Origin: Knufia peltigerae
Taxonomy: Eukaryota; Ascomycota; Eurotiomycetes; Chaetothyriales; Trichomeriaceae
Assembly: GCA_030247855.1 (NCBI GenBank)
Contig: JAPDRN010000056.1
Span: 147,283 to 211,282, forward strand
DNA: 64,000 nt
Direction of reading: 5' to 3'
Position 1 is the stretch's first letter. The number at the start of each line of letters is the position of its first letter. Positions 34,874-43,504 of the stretch are shown one piece after another. The position numbers were made by a program, and so were the translations under genes. The notes below the pieces were generated by a model. It was not told the origin of the DNA, searched no databases, and saw only the letters and a program-made list of their open reading frames with translations.

Positions 34874-36143
34874 ACCCGGGCCGCTGTACCGGCGGGTGGT
34901 GTGGTGGCTGTTGGGCTACCTGGCGCTGATTTCGCTGGCGGTGTTCAGCGTGGGCAACTACGTGCACGAACACGCCGAGCACGCCGCGTGGCGTGCGCTG
35001 CTCAATTCGGAACTGGACAGCATTGTCGATCACACCGAGCACGAGCCGCACTATCGCTGGCAGGACTCGGACACGCTCAGCCTGTTCCGTTTCAATGAAG
35101 CCAACATGCCCGCCAGCCTGCGCACCCTGCATCCGGGGTTGCATGACGGGGTGATGATCGGCGAGCGCGAGACGGCGGTGATGGTGCGCGATACTGGTTC
35201 GATGGGACGGGTTGCGCTGGCCCTGGACATCTCCGATTTCCACGACCTGGAACAGTTCGCCACACGCTGGGTGATGCTCGCCGGCATCATCATGATCTTC
35301 GTCACCGTGTTGATGGCCTCGTTCGGCATGGAGCGCATGGTGCGCCCGCTGAGCCTGCTGGCCCAGCACATCGGTGCACTGCGGCCAGGCGTGCAGGGCC
35401 AGCGCATCGACGTCGATCCGCGCGGCAGTTCCGAGCTGCATACCATTGCCGATGCGCTGAACGATTACCTTGACCGCAATGAGCAGTTCGTCGAGCGCGA
35501 GCGGGTGTTCATCAGCACCGCAAGCCATGAACTGCGCACGCCGATCGCGGTGATGACCGGTGCCGCCGAGCTGGCCCTGGAACAGCCGGGCCTGCCTGAG
35601 CGCGCACGCCAGCAGGTGCAGCGCGTACTGCGTACCGCGCAGGGTGTCGAACAGCTGATCGAGTTGTTGCTGGTGTTGGCGCGTGATCCCGCGCGTCTGG
35701 CTACCCGTGCCGAGCGCATCGCCCTGGACCAGCTGCTGCCGGAGATCGTCGATGACCATCGCCACCTGCTGGGCGATAAGGACCTGAGCATCGGTATCCA
35801 GGCAGCGCCGGTGGACATCGTCGCACCTCTGGCCGTGGTGCAGGCAGCGATCGGCAACCTGCTGCGCAATGCGATCGAGAACAGCGGCCGCGGTCATATC
35901 GAGCTGCGCCTGACCTCGGCAGCGGTATTGACCCTGCAGGATCCCGGCCACGGCATGAGCCCGGAGGAAATCGCCGCGATCCACGCGCGGATGGCACGCG
36001 GTGAGCGTGGCGATCGCGGCGGCATCGGCCTGGAACTGATCGCGCGGCTGTGCGAGCACCTGGGCTGGACCCTGCAGCTGCAGCCCTGCAAGCCGCGCGG
36101 TACGCGGGCCACCCTCGATTTTGGTACATCGCGGCCAGGCTGA
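34857..36143 (+). CDS. ColS-like sensor histidine kinase
   Basis: A 428-residue kinase with TM1 (about 13-36), a periplasmic loop of about 100 residues, TM2 (about 138-158), a HAMP-like linker, HisKA with phospho-acceptor His224 (STASHELRTPIAV) and an HATPase domain (NLLRNAIENSGRG, DPGHGMSPEE, GDRGGIGLELIARL). The start of the periplasmic loop is rich in metal-type ligands: HEHAEH near 37-42 and DHTEHEPH near 58-65. ColS proteins sense excess metals such as Zn or Fe through periplasmic Glu residues, so a metal or cationic signal is plausible. The ATG at 34857 or 34863 is possible. Confidence 0.82.
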   Translation: MTMARKPGPLYRRVVWWLLGYLALISLAVFSVGNYVHEHAEHAAWRALLNSELDSIVDHTEHEPHYRWQDSDTLSLFRFNEANMPASLRTLHPGLHDGVMIGERETAVMVRDTGSMGRVALALDISDFHDLEQFATRWVMLAGIIMIFVTVLMASFGMERMVRPLSLLAQHIGALRPGVQGQRIDVDPRGSSELHTIADALNDYLDRNEQFVERERVFISTASHELRTPIAVMTGAAELALEQPGLPERARQQVQRVLRTAQGVEQLIELLLVLARDPARLATRAERIALDQLLPEIVDDHRHLLGDKDLSIGIQAAPVDIVAPLAVVQAAIGNLLRNAIENSGRGHIELRLTSAAVLTLQDPGHGMSPEEIAAIHARMARGERGDRGGIGLELIARLCEHLGWTLQLQPCKPRGTRATLDFGTSRPG

Positions 36144-36148
36144 CCTGT

Positions 36149-36222
36149 CCGTCGACCAAGGTCGACGCCTACCAAGCAATGGCCGCGTGCGTTCTGGTAG
36201 GTGCCAACCTTGGTTGGCACGC
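36149..36222. repeat. Two GTAG REP palindromes after the sensor kinase
   Basis: A GTCGACC/GGTCGAC stem with a CCTACC tail (36150-36173) faces a GTAG-headed TGCCAACC/GGTTGGCA stem (36197-36221). The pair marks the end of convergent transcripts. Confidence 0.75.
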
Positions 36223-36230
36223 TGGCCGCG

Positions 36231-36620
36231 TCACCGCCCCGTTGGCCGCGCCACATGCTGGTCGATCAGGATCACGTTGCCATCCGGATCGGCCAATTGC
36301 AGATAGGCGGGACCTGCGCCATCGGGATCGGCACGTGCAGTGAGCGCAATGCCCTTGGCATCCAGTTCTGCCTGTATCTCGCGTACGTCCTGGAAGGATG
36401 CCAGTTCCTGCTTGTGCTGGTCCCAGCCAGGATTGAAGGTCAACAGGTTGCCCTCGAACATGCCCTGGAACAGGCCGACCACGATGCCGTTGTTGCGCAG
36501 TACCAGCCAGTTCTGCGCCGCATCACCACCGGTCACCGAGAACCCGAGCGCCTCATAGAACGCGTGTGAGGTGGCCAGATCCTTCACCGACAGGCTGACC
36601 GAGAAAGCACCAAGTTGCAT
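36231..36620 (-). CDS. VOC-family glyoxalase-fold protein
   Basis: A 129-residue vicinal oxygen chelate protein: FSVSLSVKDLATSHAFYEALGF at the start, NNGIVVGLFQGMFEGNLLTFNPGW in the middle, DIDAKG-type helix ELDAKGIAL and the C-terminal PAYLQLADPDGNVILIDQH. Metal ligands of glyoxalase I are not all evident. Similar proteins are often annotated lactoylglutathione lyase-like or bleomycin resistance-like; neither function should be assumed. No clear Shine-Dalgarno site precedes the ATG. It is divergent from the DUF819 gene. Confidence 0.8.
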   Translation of the reverse strand: MQLGAFSVSLSVKDLATSHAFYEALGFSVTGGDAAQNWLVLRNNGIVVGLFQGMFEGNLLTFNPGWDQHKQELASFQDVREIQAELDAKGIALTARADPDGAGPAYLQLADPDGNVILIDQHVARPTGR

Positions 36621-36723
36621 GGGATGGGGCCGGGAGGGCGATGCCGCGATTCTCGGCGGGCCCGCGTCGTGCCGCAAGCAGCGAAGCATGACCCTGCGTG
36701 AAGACAATGTTAATCTCGACTTG

Positions 36724-36745
36724 CGCCGCCTCATGCGGCGTTTTT
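36724..36745 (+). terminator. Terminator-like hairpin in leader of DUF819 gene
   Basis: CGCCGC (36724-36729) pairs with GCGGCG (36735-36740) and is followed by TTTTTATTTC. It lies 33 bases upstream of the DUF819 start on the same strand, with no + strand gene before it, which suggests an attenuator or the end of a short leader RNA. Confidence 0.55.
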
Positions 36746-36777
36746 ATTTCCCGCTCTTTCGATCGACAGAGGATCCC

Positions 36778-38028
36778 ATGCCGACCGAACCCGCTACTGC
36801 CCTGATCAGCAACGACATCGTTGCCCTTGGTCTGATCGCCGCCACTCTCGCCCTGATTTTCTGGGCTGCCAGCGGCCCGACGCCCCTGCTGAAGAAGATC
36901 TTCGCCTGGGTACCTGCACTCCTGCTGTGCTATTTCATCCCCGCCATCTACAACACCGCCGGTGTCATCGATGGCCACAACACCTCGCTGTACAACCCGG
37001 TCGCACGTGATGTGCTGCTGCCGGCGGCACTGGTCCTGCTGACCCTGTCGATCGACCTGAAGGGCATCGCCAAGCTTGGACCGAAGCTGCTGCTGGTGTT
37101 CAGCGCCGGCACTGCAGGCATCATGCTCGGTGCCATCGTCTCCTTCCAGGTGATGAAGCTGATCCACCCGGAAACAGTCGCCGGTGACACCTGGGCCGGA
37201 ATGGCGGCATTGGCGGGCAGCTGGATCGGCGGTGGCGCCAACATGGTCGCCATGCGCGAAGTGTTCGGCACCGATGCCACCACCTTCGGCCAGTTCGCAG
37301 TGGTCGACGTGGCGTGCGCCAGCCTGTGGATGGCGATCCTGCTGTTCATGGCCAACCGCGCCCAGCAGATCGATGCCCGCAATGGCGCCGACACGCGCGC
37401 CATCGATGAGATGAAGGCGCGTATCAGCGCCTACGAGGCACAGAACGCGCGCATTCCCAGCATGACCGACCTGATGGTGATTGTCGGTGTGGCACTGGGT
37501 GCCGTCGGCCTGGCCCATGCCATCGCCGCACCGCTGTCGGGCTGGTTCAAGGCCAATGTCAGCTGGGCCAGCCAGTTCAGTCTCGACAGTCAGTTCGTGT
37601 GGGTGATCCTGTTGTCCACCGCGATGGGCCTGACCCTCAGCTTCACCCGTGCACGACGGCTGGAAGCGGCAGGCGCCTCGCGCCTGGGTACCGTGTTCCT
37701 GTATTTCCTGATCGCCTGCATCGGCATGCAGATGAACCTGTTGTCGCTGCTGGATCGTCCGTGGCTGTTCCTGCTGGGGGCAATCTGGATGGCCACCCAC
37801 GTGCTGGTGCTGTGGATCGTGGCCAAGCTGGTGCGTGCCCCGCTGTTCTTCTTCGCGATCGGTTCGCAGGGCAACATCGGCGCCGCCGCCTCGGCACCGG
37901 TGGTGGCGGCAGCATTCCATCCGACGCTGGCGCCGGTGGGGGTGCTGCTCGGTACGGTCGGTTATGCCACCGGTACCGGCCTGGCGTATGTGACCGGCCT
38001 GATCCTGAAGTGGATGGCCAACGGCTGA
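36778..38028 (+). CDS. DUF819 family integral membrane protein
   Basis: A 416-residue inner-membrane protein with about eleven hydrophobic segments. The signature AGSWIGGGANMVAMREVFG near 145-163 and the repeat-like GSQGNIGAAASAPVVAAAF near 363-381 are characteristic of DUF819 proteins (E. coli YjcL-type relatives), which resemble secondary transporters with two inverted halves. Function is unknown; a carboxylate or peptide substrate is only a guess. The ATG at 36778 follows AGAGGAT. An in-frame reading upstream crosses the leader hairpin and is rejected. Confidence 0.82.
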   Translation: MPTEPATALISNDIVALGLIAATLALIFWAASGPTPLLKKIFAWVPALLLCYFIPAIYNTAGVIDGHNTSLYNPVARDVLLPAALVLLTLSIDLKGIAKLGPKLLLVFSAGTAGIMLGAIVSFQVMKLIHPETVAGDTWAGMAALAGSWIGGGANMVAMREVFGTDATTFGQFAVVDVACASLWMAILLFMANRAQQIDARNGADTRAIDEMKARISAYEAQNARIPSMTDLMVIVGVALGAVGLAHAIAAPLSGWFKANVSWASQFSLDSQFVWVILLSTAMGLTLSFTRARRLEAAGASRLGTVFLYFLIACIGMQMNLLSLLDRPWLFLLGAIWMATHVLVLWIVAKLVRAPLFFFAIGSQGNIGAAASAPVVAAAFHPTLAPVGVLLGTVGYATGTGLAYVTGLILKWMANG

Positions 38029-38102
38029 GTGGTCCAGCCGGGCGGCGCCCGGCACCCGCCGATACAGCAACAGCAACAGCAACAGCAGGCATTCCGTGTG
38101 AT

Positions 38103-38204
38103 GGCGGGGTGGGTCCGGTTGCGGGGGACGGCGCAAGTACGTCCATGTAGCCTCGGTCGCGCCATCCATGGCGCTCACGCCCCCGCAACCGGCCCCACCC
38201 CGCC
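38103..38204. repeat. Long-armed hairpin repeat, copy A
   Basis: Arms of about 24 bases (GGCGGGGTGGGTCCGGTTGC... with ...GCAACCGGCCCCACCCCGCC) enclose a core containing TACGTCCATGTAGCCTCGG and GCCATCCATGGCGCTCACG. It shares the core with copies at 44523-44626 and 56427-56527. Confidence 0.85.
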
Positions 38205-38278
38205 TCCGACAGTTTTCCGCGATCTGCTGGATCCACGCCATGCGTGAATCAATTCCATCGGTATCCATGAACAAAGAA

Positions 38279-38318
38279 GGGGTCGGCTCCGTTTTCCAAG
38301 GAAAACGGAGCCGACCCC
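38279..38318. repeat. Perfect 19-bp palindrome, GGGGTCGGCTCC variant
   Basis: Arms 38279-38297 and 38300-38318 pair perfectly. Compared with the copies at 7807 and 29706, the arm differs (GTCGGCTCC instead of GTCAGATCC) but both sides have changed together. Confidence 0.88.
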
Positions 38319-38497
38319 AGATGTTTCGCACCGTCAGCGGAAATCTGTCAAAGGTGGGGCGGTGTGGGCTGCAAGCCCACACCGCCCCGCCAATCCCACA
38401 GAAACCCAGAGCCGACGCTTCGGCCGTTGCAGTTGCAGTTGCCGTTGCCGTCGCTTCTGCGGGCGCCGGGCTGCAAGCCCGGCACCCACCGAGAACC

Positions 38498-38722
38498 TCA
38501 ACAGCAGCGACCGCCGTTGCGCCCGCCATACCGCGCTTCCTGCCGCTCGCGGAAGAACGTCTTGTAGTCCATCGGCTCACGGTCCGGATGCTTCTCCCGG
38601 ACATGCCGCACATAGTTGTCGTAGTCGGGAATGCCGCAGCACAGCCGCGCCGTCTGCACCAAGCGTCGCCAGATCCGGCGATGCGCCTGGTACTGCCCCA
38701 CCGGAACCAGTTGTGTACTCAT
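38498..38722 (-). CDS. YbdD/YjiX family small protein
   Basis: A 74-residue protein of the YbdD/DUF466 family: HRRIWRRLVQTARLCCGIPDYDNYVRH, then HPDREPMDYKTFFRERQEARYGG. These proteins are encoded almost always next to CstA-type carbon starvation transporters, as here, and their role is unresolved. The ATG overlaps the cstA stop codon by one base (TAATG), so translation is coupled. The C-terminus GGRNGGRCC lies just inside the repeat island border. Confidence 0.85.
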   Translation of the reverse strand: MSTQLVPVGQYQAHRRIWRRLVQTARLCCGIPDYDNYVRHVREKHPDREPMDYKTFFRERQEARYGGRNGGRCC

Positions 38723-40803
38723 TACAGGTCCACCATTTCATGCGGCTTCAGCGCCACGTACGGGGTCTCGCGGTCGCTGCGCTGCGGATTGCGGCGCGCC
38801 GCCACGATCGTCTTGATCGAATACACCAGCACCGACGCCACCACCAGCAGGAACAACGCGGTCAGACCGGTGTTGACATAGGCGTTGACCACGATCTGCT
38901 GCATCTGTGTCACCGACTTGGCCGGTGCGGTGATGGTGCCGCTGGCCAGGGCGTCCTGGAACTTGTGTGCCTGGGCCAGGAAGCCCTGCGCCGGATTGCT
39001 GTCGAAGATCTTGATGAAACCGGCGTAGGTGGTGCAGATCAGCAGCCACACCGCAGGCAGCGCAGTGACCCACGCGTAACGGTCACGCTTCATCTTGAAC
39101 AGCACCACCGTACCCAGCATCAACGCGATGCCCGCCAGCATCTGGTTGGAGATGCCGAACAACGGCCACAACGTCTGGATGCCGCCGAACGGATCGACCA
39201 CGCCGGTGTACAGCAGGTAACCCCACAGCGCCACGCAGCCGGCCGTACCGATGATGTTGGCGGTCCACGACTCGGTCTTCTTCAGTGCAGGAATGAAGTT
39301 GCCGAGCAGGTCCTGCAGCATGAAGCGACCGGCACGGGTGCCCGCATCCACAGCGGTGAGGATGAACAGTGCTTCGAACAGGATGGCGAAGTGGTACCAG
39401 AACGCCATCATCGCGTCGCTGCTGCTGGGAATCGCCTCATGCAGGATCTGCGCGATGCCCACCGCCAGGGTGGGTGCACCACCGGCACGGTGCAGGATGG
39501 TCGGTTCACCGATCGCTGCCGCCGTGGCGGTCAGCTGTTCGGGGGTGATGGTGAAGCCCCAGGTGTTGGTGATGTAGTGCGCGGCCGACGCTGCATCGGT
39601 ACCGATCACGGCTGCCGGGCTGTTCATCGCGAAGTAGATGCCCGGATCGATGATCGAAGCGGCCACCAGCGCCATCACGGCCACGAACGATTCCATCAGC
39701 ATGCCGCCGTAGCCGATGTAGCGCATGTGCGCTTCGTTGGCCAGCAGCTTCGGTGTGGTACCCGAAGAAATCAGTGCATGGAAGCCTGACACCGCGCCGC
39801 AGGCGATGGTGATGAACAGGAACGGGAACATCCCGCCCTTCCACACCGGGCCGTCGCCGCTGGCAGCGAACTGGGTGAGTGCCGGCATCTTCAGTTCCGG
39901 CATCACCACCAGGATGCCGATGGCCAGCGCGATGATCGTGCCGATCTTCAGGAAGGTCGACAGGTAATCGCGTGGGGCCAGCAGCAGCCAGACCGGCAGC
40001 ACCGAGGCGACGAAGCCGTAGCCGATCAGCATCCAGGTGATCTGGGTGCCGGTGAAGGTGAAGGCCGGGCCCCAGGTCGGGTCTGCGGCCACCTTGCCAC
40101 CGAACCAGATCGCGGCGAGCAGCAGCACCAGGCCCACCACCGAGATCTCACCGATCTTGCCTGGCCGGATGTAGCGCATGTAGACGCCCATCAGGATCGC
40201 GATGGGCATCGTGGCAATCACCGTGAACATGCCCCACGGACTTTCCGCCAGTGCCTTGACCACCACCATCGCCAGCACAGCCAGGATGATGATCATGATC
40301 AGGAAGGCACCGAACAACGCGATGGTGCCGGGCACCTGGCCCATCTCCTCGCGCACCAGGTCACCCAGTGAGCGGCCGTTGCGGCGGCTGGACAGGAACA
40401 GGACCATGAAGTCCTGCACCGCGCCGGCCAGCACCACACCGACCACCAGCCACAGCAGGCCGGGCAGGTAGCCCATCTGCGCGGCCAGCACCGGGCCGAC
40501 CAGCGGGCCGGCACCGGCAATGGCGGCGAAGTGGTGGCCGAACAGCACGTGCTTGTTGGTGGGTACGTAGTCCAAGCCATCGTTGTTGATCACCGCCGGG
40601 GTGGCCCGGCTCGGATCGATCTGCATCACCTTGTCGGCGATGAACAGGCTGTAGAAGCGGTAGGCGACCAGGTACAGCGATACCGCCGCCACCACGATCC
40701 ACAACGCATTGATGTGCTCACCGCGTCGAAGCGCCACCGTACCCAGGCAGAACGCGCCGAGCAGGGCGAGCGCCGCCCAGCCTATTTTGGAAAAACCTTT
40801 CAT
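38722..40803 (-). CDS. cstA: CstA-family pyruvate/peptide transporter
   Basis: A 693-residue inner-membrane protein with about 16-18 helices. Hallmarks include ATPAVINNDGLDYVPTNKHVLFGHHFAAIAGAGPLVGPVLAAQMGYLPG near residues 67-115 and GAVSGFHALISSGTTPKLL near 340. CstA and its relative BtsT import pyruvate (and possibly peptides) under nutrient limitation. The pairing with YbdD applies to both, so the exact orthologue is uncertain. The divergent upstream region (40804-41072) presumably holds its promoter; no DNA motif is obvious to me. Confidence 0.92.
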   Translation of the reverse strand: MKGFSKIGWAALALLGAFCLGTVALRRGEHINALWIVVAAVSLYLVAYRFYSLFIADKVMQIDPSRATPAVINNDGLDYVPTNKHVLFGHHFAAIAGAGPLVGPVLAAQMGYLPGLLWLVVGVVLAGAVQDFMVLFLSSRRNGRSLGDLVREEMGQVPGTIALFGAFLIMIIILAVLAMVVVKALAESPWGMFTVIATMPIAILMGVYMRYIRPGKIGEISVVGLVLLLAAIWFGGKVAADPTWGPAFTFTGTQITWMLIGYGFVASVLPVWLLLAPRDYLSTFLKIGTIIALAIGILVVMPELKMPALTQFAASGDGPVWKGGMFPFLFITIACGAVSGFHALISSGTTPKLLANEAHMRYIGYGGMLMESFVAVMALVAASIIDPGIYFAMNSPAAVIGTDAASAAHYITNTWGFTITPEQLTATAAAIGEPTILHRAGGAPTLAVGIAQILHEAIPSSSDAMMAFWYHFAILFEALFILTAVDAGTRAGRFMLQDLLGNFIPALKKTESWTANIIGTAGCVALWGYLLYTGVVDPFGGIQTLWPLFGISNQMLAGIALMLGTVVLFKMKRDRYAWVTALPAVWLLICTTYAGFIKIFDSNPAQGFLAQAHKFQDALASGTITAPAKSVTQMQQIVVNAYVNTGLTALFLLVVASVLVYSIKTIVAARRNPQRSDRETPYVALKPHEMVDL

Positions 40804-41072
40804 GAGGTGCTCTCTCCCGGAAAGACAGGCAAAGAGTCCCGCGTGCCCCTGGCAGGGTCAATGTGCACGGGACCATTCAGCGGTAGTACTTTGGTCGTAC
40901 ATGGGTGTGGCAGGTGGCGATGTTCCCTCGCTGCCCACAACGCAGGCGGTGCCGGCGTGCGGACATGACATGCGGCGAACACCAGGGATGGAACAATCGG
41001 TTGCGAGGGCATCCATTGGCGTTGCGCGCTGCAGCGTCCATTTTTACTGGCATCCATCCAACAGGAGTCACC

Positions 41073-41924
41073 ATGAGCCTTCCCGAGCCGGTCCGCGTCC
41101 TGCGCACCATCCGTGGCATGCCCACCTCCGACGGTGCCGGTGTTCGCCTGACCCGGGTCATCGGCGGTCCGTCGCTGCCCGACCTCGATCCGTTCCTGCT
41201 GCTCGATGAATTCGGTACCGATCGCGCCGAGGACTACATCGCTGGTTTCCCCGAGCATCCGCATCGTGGTTTCGAGACCGTTACCTACATGCTTGATGGC
41301 CGCATGCGGCATCGCGACAATCACGGCAACGAAGGCCTGCTGACCCCGGGCAGCGTGCAGTGGATGACCGCCGGCCGTGGCCTGGTGCATTCGGAGATGC
41401 CCGAGCAGGAGAGCGGGCAGATGCGCGGCTTCCAGTTGTGGGTGAACCTGCCGGCGCGCGACAAGATGACCGCGCCGAAGTACCAGGAATTCGCTCCCGA
41501 AAAGATCCCGGTGGTGCAGCCGGCCGAAGGCGTGCAGGTCAAGGTGATCGCCGGCACGGTCGAGGGCACGGTGGGCCCGATCGCACAGCCGGCTACCGAC
41601 CCGCTGTACCTGGATATCGAACTGGCCGCCGACCGTGCCTGGACCTATCTGCTGCCGGAAGGCCACAACGCGTTCGTCTATGTGTTCGAAGGCGGGCTGA
41701 CGGTGGGTGAGCAGGATGCTGCGCGCGACGTGGCGCGGCAGGAACTGGCGGTGCTGGGCGGCGGCGAGCAGCTGCATCTGTCGGCAGGTGCTGACGGCGC
41801 ACGGTTGATCCTGGTGGCGGGTCGTCCACTGCGCGAGCCGGTGATGCGTCATGGCCCGTTCGTGATGAACACACGCGAAGAACTGATGCAGGCGTTTGTT
41901 GATTTCCAGGAAGGCAGGTTCTGA
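41073..41924 (+). CDS. Pirin family protein (first of two)
   Basis: A 283-residue bicupin. The N-terminal cupin metal site appears as PEHPHRGFETVTYMLDG (His-x-His, near 62-64), with a downstream VHSEMPE His/Glu pair; WMTAGRGLVHSEMP is a pirin signature. The C-terminal cupin includes YVFEGGLTVGEQ. Bacterial pirins include quercetinases and metabolic regulators. AGGAG precedes the ATG. Another pirin gene lies 1.6 kb downstream on the opposite strand. Confidence 0.9.
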   Translation: MSLPEPVRVLRTIRGMPTSDGAGVRLTRVIGGPSLPDLDPFLLLDEFGTDRAEDYIAGFPEHPHRGFETVTYMLDGRMRHRDNHGNEGLLTPGSVQWMTAGRGLVHSEMPEQESGQMRGFQLWVNLPARDKMTAPKYQEFAPEKIPVVQPAEGVQVKVIAGTVEGTVGPIAQPATDPLYLDIELAADRAWTYLLPEGHNAFVYVFEGGLTVGEQDAARDVARQELAVLGGGEQLHLSAGADGARLILVAGRPLREPVMRHGPFVMNTREELMQAFVDFQEGRF

Positions 41925-41927
41925 GGG

Positions 41928-41955
41928 GCAGCGCCGGGCCATGCCCGGCGGATGC
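41928..41955. repeat. REP-like CCGGGC palindromes after pirin gene
   Basis: CGCCGGGCCATGCCCGGCG (about 41933-41951) is a palindrome and is followed by another CCCGGCG block. It is the same stem type as 1371-1393 and 20684-20702. Confidence 0.55.
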
Positions 41956-42008
41956 CCGGCGTGCCGGATCCTGCGGGGACGCTGCAAGGCAGTCATCCCC
42001 GCAGCCCC

Positions 42009-42467
42009 TCAGCGGCCGTCGGCCACGGCAGAGGGCGTCAGGTTCATGCCCTGCGCAAGCTGCTGCAATGTGCCCAGTTCCTGGAAGCTGTCGGGATACA
42101 GCGCGATCTGCGCGTAGCGGCCCTTGTCCAGCTTGACCACGCTGATGCGGCGCTCGGCATAGCCCGGCGGCTGCTGGCCGCCCAGATCCGGCTGATACCA
42201 GTACATCGATTCACCGGCAAAGCTGCCCTTTTCCTGGCGCAGCGAGCGGGTCAGTGGAATGCCCGGATCGCGCTGGCTGAGCATCAGGCTCAACACTTCG
42301 CGACCATCACTGGTAGCTGCGCGGCAGACCAGGAAACCGGACTGTGCCTGCTGCTGCCATTGCAGGCCGCTGCTCGCGGGCAACGAAGGACAGTCGACCG
42401 GGGCCTGCGCGAAGGCAGATGCCGCAACGAACAACAGGCTCGACAAAACAACAGGCGCGAACTTCAT
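42009..42467 (-). CDS. Hypothetical secreted protein
   Basis: A 152-residue protein I do not recognise. The signal peptide MKFAPVVLSSLLFVAASAFAQA ends with an AxA site at about residue 20. Mature sequence has two Cys (VDCPSLP and FLVCRAA) likely paired by a disulfide. The rest is a polar single domain (ISVVKLDKGRYAQIALYPDSFQ). GGGGG precedes the ATG. It is probably periplasmic. Neighbours (pirin, aquaporin) give no clear role. Confidence 0.68.
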   Translation of the reverse strand: MKFAPVVLSSLLFVAASAFAQAPVDCPSLPASSGLQWQQQAQSGFLVCRAATSDGREVLSLMLSQRDPGIPLTRSLRQEKGSFAGESMYWYQPDLGGQQPPGYAERRISVVKLDKGRYAQIALYPDSFQELGTLQQLAQGMNLTPSAVADGR

Positions 42468-42623
42468 GCATCCCCCAAGGTGGCGTGTCGTTGGCACCGC
42501 CGGTGTCACCGGCGGTCGAGGCATCCCATCCCCGGATGCCGTCCTGCCCGGCACAAGCGCGGGCGGATGACCAGACCTTAACGGAACGTGAGCGATCGCA
42601 CAAATCGCGGTTACATCCGTAAC

Positions 42624-42650
42624 CATTGCGGCCGAAGGTCGGCCGCAATG
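42624..42650. terminator. Hairpin after aqpZ
   Basis: CATTGCGGCCG (42624-42634) pairs with CGGCCGCAATG (42640-42650), 14 bases downstream of the aqpZ stop on the minus strand. No T-run follows. Confidence 0.6.
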
Positions 42651-42663
42651 GCACGGTCACGGC

Positions 42664-43383
42664 TCAGCGGTCGTTGCCGATCCACTTGTAGATGATGCCG
42701 CCGATAGCACCGCCCAGCAGCGGGGCGACCCAGAACAGCCACAGCTGGCCGGTGGCGCCACTGCCGGCAAAGAAAGCCACCGCCGTGGAGCGGGCCGGGT
42801 TCACCGAGGTATTGGTGACCGGGATGCTGATCAGGTGGATCAGGGTCAGGGCCAGGCCGATGGCCAGCGGCGCGAAGCCTGCCGGAGCCTTCCCATGGGT
42901 CGCGCCCATGATCACGATCAGGAACACCGCCGTGAGCACCACTTCGCACAGGAACGCGGCCGCCACACTGTAGCCACCGGGCGACAGCGCGCCATAGCCA
43001 TTGCTGGCGAATGCACCGGCCTGGCTGCCATCAATGGCGAAGCCGCTGGCGCCGGAGGCAATCTGCAACAGAATGAAGCCGGCCAGCAGGCCGCCGGCCA
43101 CCTGGGCGATGATGTAGGGCACCAAATCCTTGGTCGGGAAGCGGCCGCCGGCCCACAGGCCCACGCTGACCGCAGGATTGAAGTGCGCGCCGGAGATATG
43201 GCCGAACGCGTAGGCGCCGGTCACCACGGTCAGGCCGAAGGCGAGGGCCACGCCGAGGAAACCGATACCCAGAGGATTGCCATCGCCACCGAACTTGGCG
43301 GCCAGCACCGCACTGCCACAGCCACCCAGTACCAGCCAGAACGTGCCGAGGAACTCGGCGGACAAGCGTTTACCCATGCTCAT
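42664..43383 (-). CDS. aqpZ: Aquaporin Z
   Basis: A 239-residue six-helix water channel. Both NPA loops are intact: SGAHFNPAVSVGLW near 60-73 and NTSVNPARSTAVAF near 180-193. Selectivity-filter positions resemble AqpZ rather than GlpF (Arg after the second NPA). The ATG at 43383 follows AGGAG with eight bases of spacing; the earlier GTG overlaps that site and is rejected. It provides rapid water movement across the inner membrane during osmotic change. Confidence 0.93.
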   Translation of the reverse strand: MSMGKRLSAEFLGTFWLVLGGCGSAVLAAKFGGDGNPLGIGFLGVALAFGLTVVTGAYAFGHISGAHFNPAVSVGLWAGGRFPTKDLVPYIIAQVAGGLLAGFILLQIASGASGFAIDGSQAGAFASNGYGALSPGGYSVAAAFLCEVVLTAVFLIVIMGATHGKAPAGFAPLAIGLALTLIHLISIPVTNTSVNPARSTAVAFFAGSGATGQLWLFWVAPLLGGAIGGIIYKWIGNDR

Positions 43384-43504
43384 GTGTTGCACTCCTTTGA
43401 CGGTCTAAATTGTGATTTATGTCACATTTCAGTGATCAGCGGGTGACTGTAGTGTCAACGCCGGGTGCAGGGATACACCTTTGGATGTGTGCAACACGCG
43501 ATGC

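Larger units (their letters stand above)
38029..38497. repeat. Repeat island 2 (469-base gene-free stretch)
   Basis: In order: a GC-rich REP-like stem; CAACAG hexamer repeats (about 38064-38090); a long-armed hairpin (38103-38204); CCGACAG and a degenerate ATCCACGC palindrome (about 38206-38250); a perfect 19-bp palindrome (38279-38297 with 38300-38318); a GGTGTGGGC...GCCCACACC stem (about 38358-38386); GTTGCA/GTTGCC hexamer repeats (about 38424-38452); and a GCCGGGCTGCAAGCCCGGC stem (38466-38484). No convincing coding frame is present. Confidence 0.8.

Noticed and set aside
38064..38090. Possible CRISPR from short regular repeats
   Set aside because: Contiguous 6-base tandem repeats with no spacers and no cas genes.
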